A DNA stretch of 64,000 nucleotides from Alteromonas stellipolaris (GTDB lineage: Bacteria; Pseudomonadota; Gammaproteobacteria; Enterobacterales; Alteromonadaceae): assembly GCF_001562115.1 (NCBI RefSeq), contig NZ_CP013926.1:3472001-3536000 (forward strand). Direction: 5' to 3'. Shown here piece after piece: positions 60,219 to 64,000 of this stretch. The translations under genes were made by a program, and so were the position numbers. The notes under the pieces were generated by a model. The model did not search any database, had not been told where the DNA came from, and worked only from the letters and a program-made list of their open reading frames with translations. The number at the start of each line of letters is the position of its first letter. The stretch's first letter is position 1.

Positions 60219-61130
60219 TTACGCTAATACTGGTTGAGCGTAATGTATAGGTGCTTTATCTTGAGAATCGTAAGTTATAAATTCCCAGCAGTCTTTCTGC
60301 GCAAGCACGGCGTTCAATAGTTTGTTGTTTAAGCCGTGGCCTGTTTTATAAGCACGCAATTCACCAATAAGGCTATGCCCACCTAAGTACAAATCACCAA
60401 TAGCATCTAAAATTTTATGCTTTAAAAATTCGTCGTCGTAACGTAAGCCTTCAGGATTCAACACGCGAAATTCATCAAGCGCAACCGCATTTTCCATGCT
60501 GCCGCCTAATGCTAAGTTGTTAGCATTCATGTATTCAAGGTCGCGCATAAAACCGAAGGTACGTGCACGGCTTACTTCGTTCACATAAGAACATGAATCG
60601 AAATCCATGGTCATATGTTGACGAGTTTGGCTGATAACTGGGTGATCGAAGTCAATCTGGAAGTCAACACGGAAACCATCATATGGCACTAATTCGGCCC
60701 ACTTATCGCCATCTTCAACGCGAACAGTTTTCTTAATACGGATAAAGCGCTTGAGCGCGTTCAACTCTTCAATTCCTGCTGATTGAAGCAAGAATACGAA
60801 GGGGCTAGCACTACCGTCCATAATAGGCAGCTCGTTGCTATCAACTTCTACAATGATGTTGTCGATACCAAGCCCTGCAAGCGCAGATGCCAAATGCTCA
60901 ACGGTTTGAATAGTTACGCCGTCTTCATTATTCAAACAGGTACACAGCATGGTATTACCCACCGCGTTTGCACGCGACGGAATATCAACATGAGGTTCAA
61001 GGTCAACACGCCTAAACACAATTCCCGTGTTCGCAGGCGCAGGCCGGAGAGTCATTGTGACCTTTTCCCCTTTATGAAGCCCAATTCCGGTTTCTTGCAC
61101 CGGGTGCTTGATTGTACGTTGTCTAATCAT
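60219..61130 (-). CDS. lpxC: UDP-3-O-acyl-N-acetylglucosamine deacetylase LpxC
   Basis: A 303-residue zinc deacetylase, the committed step of lipid A synthesis. It begins [24 protein letters not shown], as LpxC enzymes do. [16 protein letters not shown] supplies the first zinc His. The second site is [16 protein letters not shown] with His and Asp ligands, and the catalytic His is in [13 protein letters not shown]. Length matches E. coli LpxC (305). It is followed by its own terminator. The ftsA-ftsZ-lpxC-secA order is the conserved distal end of the dcw cluster. Confidence 0.98.
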   Translation of the reverse strand: MIRQRTIKHPVQETGIGLHKGEKVTMTLRPAPANTGIVFRRVDLEPHVDIPSRANAVGNTMLCTCLNNEDGVTIQTVEHLASALAGLGIDNIIVEVDSNELPIMDGSASPFVFLLQSAGIEELNALKRFIRIKKTVRVEDGDKWAELVPYDGFRVDFQIDFDHPVISQTRQHMTMDFDSCSYVNEVSRARTFGFMRDLEYMNANNLALGGSMENAVALDEFRVLNPEGLRYDDEFLKHKILDAIGDLYLGGHSLIGELRAYKTGHGLNNKLLNAVLAQKDCWEFITYDSQDKAPIHYAQPVLA

Positions 61131-61308
61131 CTGCTTATGCTTTTACCTATAAAAAAAGCGGTCGCGAATTATAGTGACTTACCACTTATTTGTCAAAAAT
61201 ACGCAATTTGAACCATTCGCTAATCCAAAAATTTACGCGCAAGTCGCCACTCTGGTCATTAATCTGAAAAATTTCCAGTTTAAAACCTACCAGACAAATA
61301 GTGCCCTT

Positions 61309-61331
61309 AATACCGTTCTGACAACGGTATT
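61309..61331. terminator. Possible ftsZ 3' hairpin in the ftsZ-lpxC gap
   Basis: AATACCGTT (61309-61317), CTGAC, AACGGTATT (61323-61331): a perfect 9-bp stem about 35 nt past the ftsZ stop. There is no T tract on the minus strand, so its action as a terminator is uncertain. Confidence 0.45.
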
Positions 61332-61365
61332 TCAGAAAAATTCACTTCAATTTCAGCGAGGTGAA

Positions 61366-62535
61366 TTAGTCTGCTTGCTTACGCAAAAACGCTGGAATGT
61401 CTAAATACTCTAAATCATTACCAGGTTGCGCTTCATCTTCAGCTTTAAGTGCTTGGTTGCCTTCAGTGCCACCAACCGATGCTGAACGAGGTTCAGACGC
61501 TGTTGTGCTACCGTACTCTTTAGCTGGCGTTGTTAAACGCGAACCTTCTGAGCTTACTAGCGAAATGTCAGGTTTACGCTCTGCGCCAATACCGGTTGCA
61601 ACAACCGTTACGCGAAGCTCATCTGTCATTTCCATGTCGATAACCGTACCCACAACCACGGTTGCATTTTCAGAAGCAAACGCTTTAACAGCATTACCCA
61701 CAGTTTCAAACTCATCGATAGCGAAATCTGGGCCAGCTGTGATATTCACAAGAATACCGCGGGCACCTGATAAATCGATATCTTCTAGTAGCGGGCTCGC
61801 AATTGCTGACTCAGATGCTTCTTCAGCACGGTCTGGACCACTTGCTGAACCGCTGCCCATCATGGCTTTACCCATTTCAGACATTACTGTACGTACGTCG
61901 GCGAAATCCACGTTGATCAATCCAGGGCGAGTAATTAGCTCTGCAATCCCCTGAACAGCACCACGTAATACATCGTTCGCTGCACTGAATGCTTGAAGTA
62001 GAGGCGTACCTGGACCCATCACTTTTAACAATTTCTCGTTAGGAATAGTGATAAGTGAATCTACGTTGTTAGCCAGTTCAACAATGCCCTGCTCTGCAAA
62101 CGTAGTACGCTTTTTACCTTCGAATGGGAATGGCTTAGTAACAACAGCCACAGTAAGAATTCCCATTTCACGGGCAATTTTTGCCACTTCAGGTGCTGCA
62201 CCAGTACCTGTACCACCACCCATACCTGCGGTGATGAAAACCATATCTGCGCCATCTAATGCTTGGCGAATGGTTTCTCTGTCTTCATGTGCAGCGTCAC
62301 GCCCAATGTTAGGATCGGCACCTGCGCCTAAACCTTTAGTAACACTAGAGCCAATTTGTAAGGTAACGTCAGCATTTGAGCTACGTAGTACCTGTGCGTC
62401 GGTGTTTATCGCAATAAACTCTACGCCTTCAATGCTTTGAGACACCATGTGCTCAACTGCATTTCCGCCGCCACCACCAACACCGATGACTTTGATTACG
62501 GCTTCTTCGCCGTGACTATCCATTAATTCGAACAT
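61366..62535 (-). CDS. ftsZ: Cell division GTPase FtsZ
   Basis: A 389-residue tubulin homologue that forms the Z ring. GVGGGGGNAVEHM starts the nucleotide-binding domain, and the tubulin signature loop is AGMGGGTGTGAAPEVAK. The T7 synergy loop is present as 'VDFADVRTVMSEMGKAMMG'. The C-terminal linker is Ser/Glu-rich, and the conserved tail, YLDIPAFLRKQAD, is the docking site for FtsA and ZipA/ZapD. The 102-nt gap from ftsA leaves room for an internal promoter, as in other dcw clusters. Confidence 0.98.
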   Translation of the reverse strand: MFELMDSHGEEAVIKVIGVGGGGGNAVEHMVSQSIEGVEFIAINTDAQVLRSSNADVTLQIGSSVTKGLGAGADPNIGRDAAHEDRETIRQALDGADMVFITAGMGGGTGTGAAPEVAKIAREMGILTVAVVTKPFPFEGKKRTTFAEQGIVELANNVDSLITIPNEKLLKVMGPGTPLLQAFSAANDVLRGAVQGIAELITRPGLINVDFADVRTVMSEMGKAMMGSGSASGPDRAEEASESAIASPLLEDIDLSGARGILVNITAGPDFAIDEFETVGNAVKAFASENATVVVGTVIDMEMTDELRVTVVATGIGAERKPDISLVSSEGSRLTTPAKEYGSTTASEPRSASVGGTEGNQALKAEDEAQPGNDLEYLDIPAFLRKQAD

Positions 62536-62637
62536 ACTTACTCTCCGGTTGTACGTCTTCTATGCTTTGCTACGACACATAGTCGATTATCTGCATCCTG
62601 CGAATCGTGATGCCGTAGCTATAGCGACCCCAAAAAA

Positions 62638-63867
62638 TTAAAATTCACCTTTAAACCAGCTTTGCACGCGATGAAATAAACTTTCACCGGTTTTTTGCTT
62701 ACTGGACTTCTTATTATCTGCTTGCACTTTGCCGTATTGCAGAAGCCCTACGACGGTTGCAAATCCTGCATCATCAACGTATTCAGATAAGCCTTTAACG
62801 TTGATTGGGTTGCCTACTCTTACAGGCATCTGGAAAATTTCCTCGGCAAATTCAACCGCACCTTCCATTTTGGCGGTACCACCGGTTAGCACTAAGCCGG
62901 CAGCAATTTGCTCTTCCAGACCACTGGCACGAATTTCATCATGTACCAGTTCAAAAAGTTCTTGGTATCGAGGCTCAATCACTTCAGCTAGCGTATGTCG
63001 CGACATTACCCGCGCGGCACGCCCGCCTACACTTGGCACTTCAATACTCTCTTCCATACTGACCATGTCTTTCAGCGCGCAGGCATAATTAACTTTAATT
63101 TCTTCTGCGTTGCTAATTGGCGTACGGAAAATCTTAGCGATGTCGCTGGTAATCTGATTGCCGGCAACAGGGATAACAGCGGTATGCCTAATGGCACCGT
63201 CTGTGTAGATAACGATATCCATGGTGCCACCACCAATATCAACTACACACACACCTAATTCACGCTCATCATCCGTTAGCACAGCATAACTTGATGCCAA
63301 TGCTGAAAATATCAATTGGTCGGCGTTTAGTTCGCAGCGCTCAACACACTTCACTAAATTTTTCGCCATATCGTCTGCACACGTAATGATGTGTGCGTCG
63401 GCTTCCATTCTTACGCCTGACATGCCAATTGGGTTCTTAATTCCTTCTTGCACATCAATAGTAAATTCTTGTGGTAAAACATGAAGTAACCTGCGTTCAG
63501 CTGCAATAGGAACACTGCGTGCTGCATGAATAACGTTGTCTACGTCTTCTTGAGTTACTTCTTGGTTATTAATCGGCACCATACCGTTTTCGTTTTGGCA
63601 TTTTACGTGACGGCCTGAAATAGACATGAAAACTGAAGAAACACGGCAATCTGCCATTAGCTCCATTTCATTTACCGCACGTTGCACCGACTTAACCACT
63701 AGGTTTAAGTCATTTACACCGCCTTTATCCATGCCTTTTGCAGCATGCGTACCGACACCAACGATACTGATTTGATCGTCGTCTAGCAGCTCACCCACTA
63801 CAGCCTTTACCTGGCTAGTGCCTATATCTAAGCCTACAATCAAATTACGTTCAGCAGGTTTTGACAT
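62638..63867 (-). CDS. ftsA: Cell division protein FtsA
   Basis: A 409-residue actin-like ATPase that anchors FtsZ to the membrane. The ATG at 63867 is preferred because AAGGA lies 4 nt upstream; the frame continues further upstream over the ftsQ end. The phosphate-binding LIVGLDIGTSQVKAVVGE and the second motif VCVVDIGGGTMDIVIY are intact. The C-terminal amphipathic membrane-targeting helix is SLFHRVQSWFKGEF. It follows ftsQ by 7 nt. Confidence 0.97.
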   Translation of the reverse strand: MSKPAERNLIVGLDIGTSQVKAVVGELLDDDQISIVGVGTHAAKGMDKGGVNDLNLVVKSVQRAVNEMELMADCRVSSVFMSISGRHVKCQNENGMVPINNQEVTQEDVDNVIHAARSVPIAAERRLLHVLPQEFTIDVQEGIKNPIGMSGVRMEADAHIITCADDMAKNLVKCVERCELNADQLIFSALASSYAVLTDDERELGVCVVDIGGGTMDIVIYTDGAIRHTAVIPVAGNQITSDIAKIFRTPISNAEEIKVNYACALKDMVSMEESIEVPSVGGRAARVMSRHTLAEVIEPRYQELFELVHDEIRASGLEEQIAAGLVLTGGTAKMEGAVEFAEEIFQMPVRVGNPINVKGLSEYVDDAGFATVVGLLQYGKVQADNKKSSKQKTGESLFHRVQSWFKGEF

Positions 63868-63874
63868 GGTTTCC

Positions 63875-64000
63875 TTAACTCTCTTTGTTTGTTGTATCAC
63901 TGCTGCTGTTTTCCCAGCCAACCGCGACACCTGTATCGTAACGAAGATCGATATATTTCACCGTCTTCTCTTGCTGCGCAAGTAAGGGATATACATCGAT
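63875..64000 (-). CDS. ftsQ: Cell division protein FtsQ, C-terminal end only
   Basis: The last 41 codons of a gene that runs off the right edge. The fragment reads ...[17 protein letters not shown]..., matching the end of the FtsQ beta domain (family pattern Y-[IV]-D-[LM]-R-[YF]-x-x-G-x-AVGW). FtsQ is a bitopic inner-membrane divisome protein that binds FtsB and FtsL. The stop codon at 63877-63875 is 7 nt before the ftsA start, and the ftsA ribosome-binding site overlaps it, the usual dcw arrangement. Confidence 0.9.
   Translation of the reverse strand: MDVYPLLAQQEKTVKYIDLRYDTGVAVGWENSSSDTTNKES

Noticed and set aside
63529..63540. ATAACGTTGTCT inside ftsA as a third operator
   Set aside because: One mismatch in the core, not a palindrome, and inside a conserved coding region with no promoter nearby.
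1..64000. CRISPR arrays, tRNA, rRNA, insertion sequences or prophage
   Set aside because: No regular spacer-repeat pattern, cloverleaf, transposase or phage gene was seen.

Overview
The window reads as chromosomal DNA of a marine gammaproteobacterium close to Alteromonas (order Alteromonadales). The housekeeping gene order, moderate GC content, ubiI-ubiH-pepP-ygfB-6S RNA block, pdhR-aceEF-lpd block and dcw cell-division genes are all gammaproteobacterial. The genus is an inference from overall character; no 16S gene is present.

Region 1 (1-10,200, minus strand) is accessory. It is the promoter-proximal part of a fructan-use locus: SusC-like TonB-dependent receptor, SusD-like surface lipoprotein, MFS sugar porter, and a GH32 lipoprotein cut by the left edge. 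A palindromic LacI-type operator sits at the likely +1 of susC. The same palindrome sits in front of a separate large gene encoding a di-heme cytochrome peroxidase domain fused to FG-GAP repeats and an ASPIC/UnbV domain. Region 2 (10.3-14.2 kb) carries a Tat-exported M24 peptidase, an EamA permease and an exported M28 peptidase.

Region 3 (14.4-26.1 kb) is the conserved ubiI-ubiH-pepP-ygfB-ssrS(6S RNA)-fau-rpiA-serA neighbourhood. zapA is missing and three genes (ribokinase, nucleoside hydrolase, GAF hybrid histidine kinase) lie between 6S RNA and fau. With rpiA nearby, the hydrolase and kinase form a route from ribonucleoside to ribulose-5-phosphate. Region 4 (26-32.5 kb, minus strand) holds two DUF481 outer-membrane proteins, an HDOD protein, a DUF1289 protein, a SIMPL protein, and a two-gene radical-SAM DNA-repair module whose promoter contains a near-perfect LexA box. 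Region 5 (32.5-39 kb) has an RND efflux pair with a divergent LysR regulator, a 26-nt degenerate tandem repeat and an uncharacterised gene.

Region 6 (39-64 kb) is conserved: lpd-aceF-aceE-pdhR with a PdhR box, ampE-ampD, a membrane aspartic protease, nadC, the type IV pilus genes pilA-pilC-pilD (pilB absent here), coaE-zapD-yacG, an aspartoacylase-family gene, then mutT-secA, an M23 peptidase, lpxC, ftsZ, ftsA and the end of ftsQ. Two copies of a dispersed double-hairpin repeat containing CATCCATG lie between rpiA and serA and between ampD and the protease gene. No tRNA, rRNA, CRISPR array, insertion sequence or prophage was seen.
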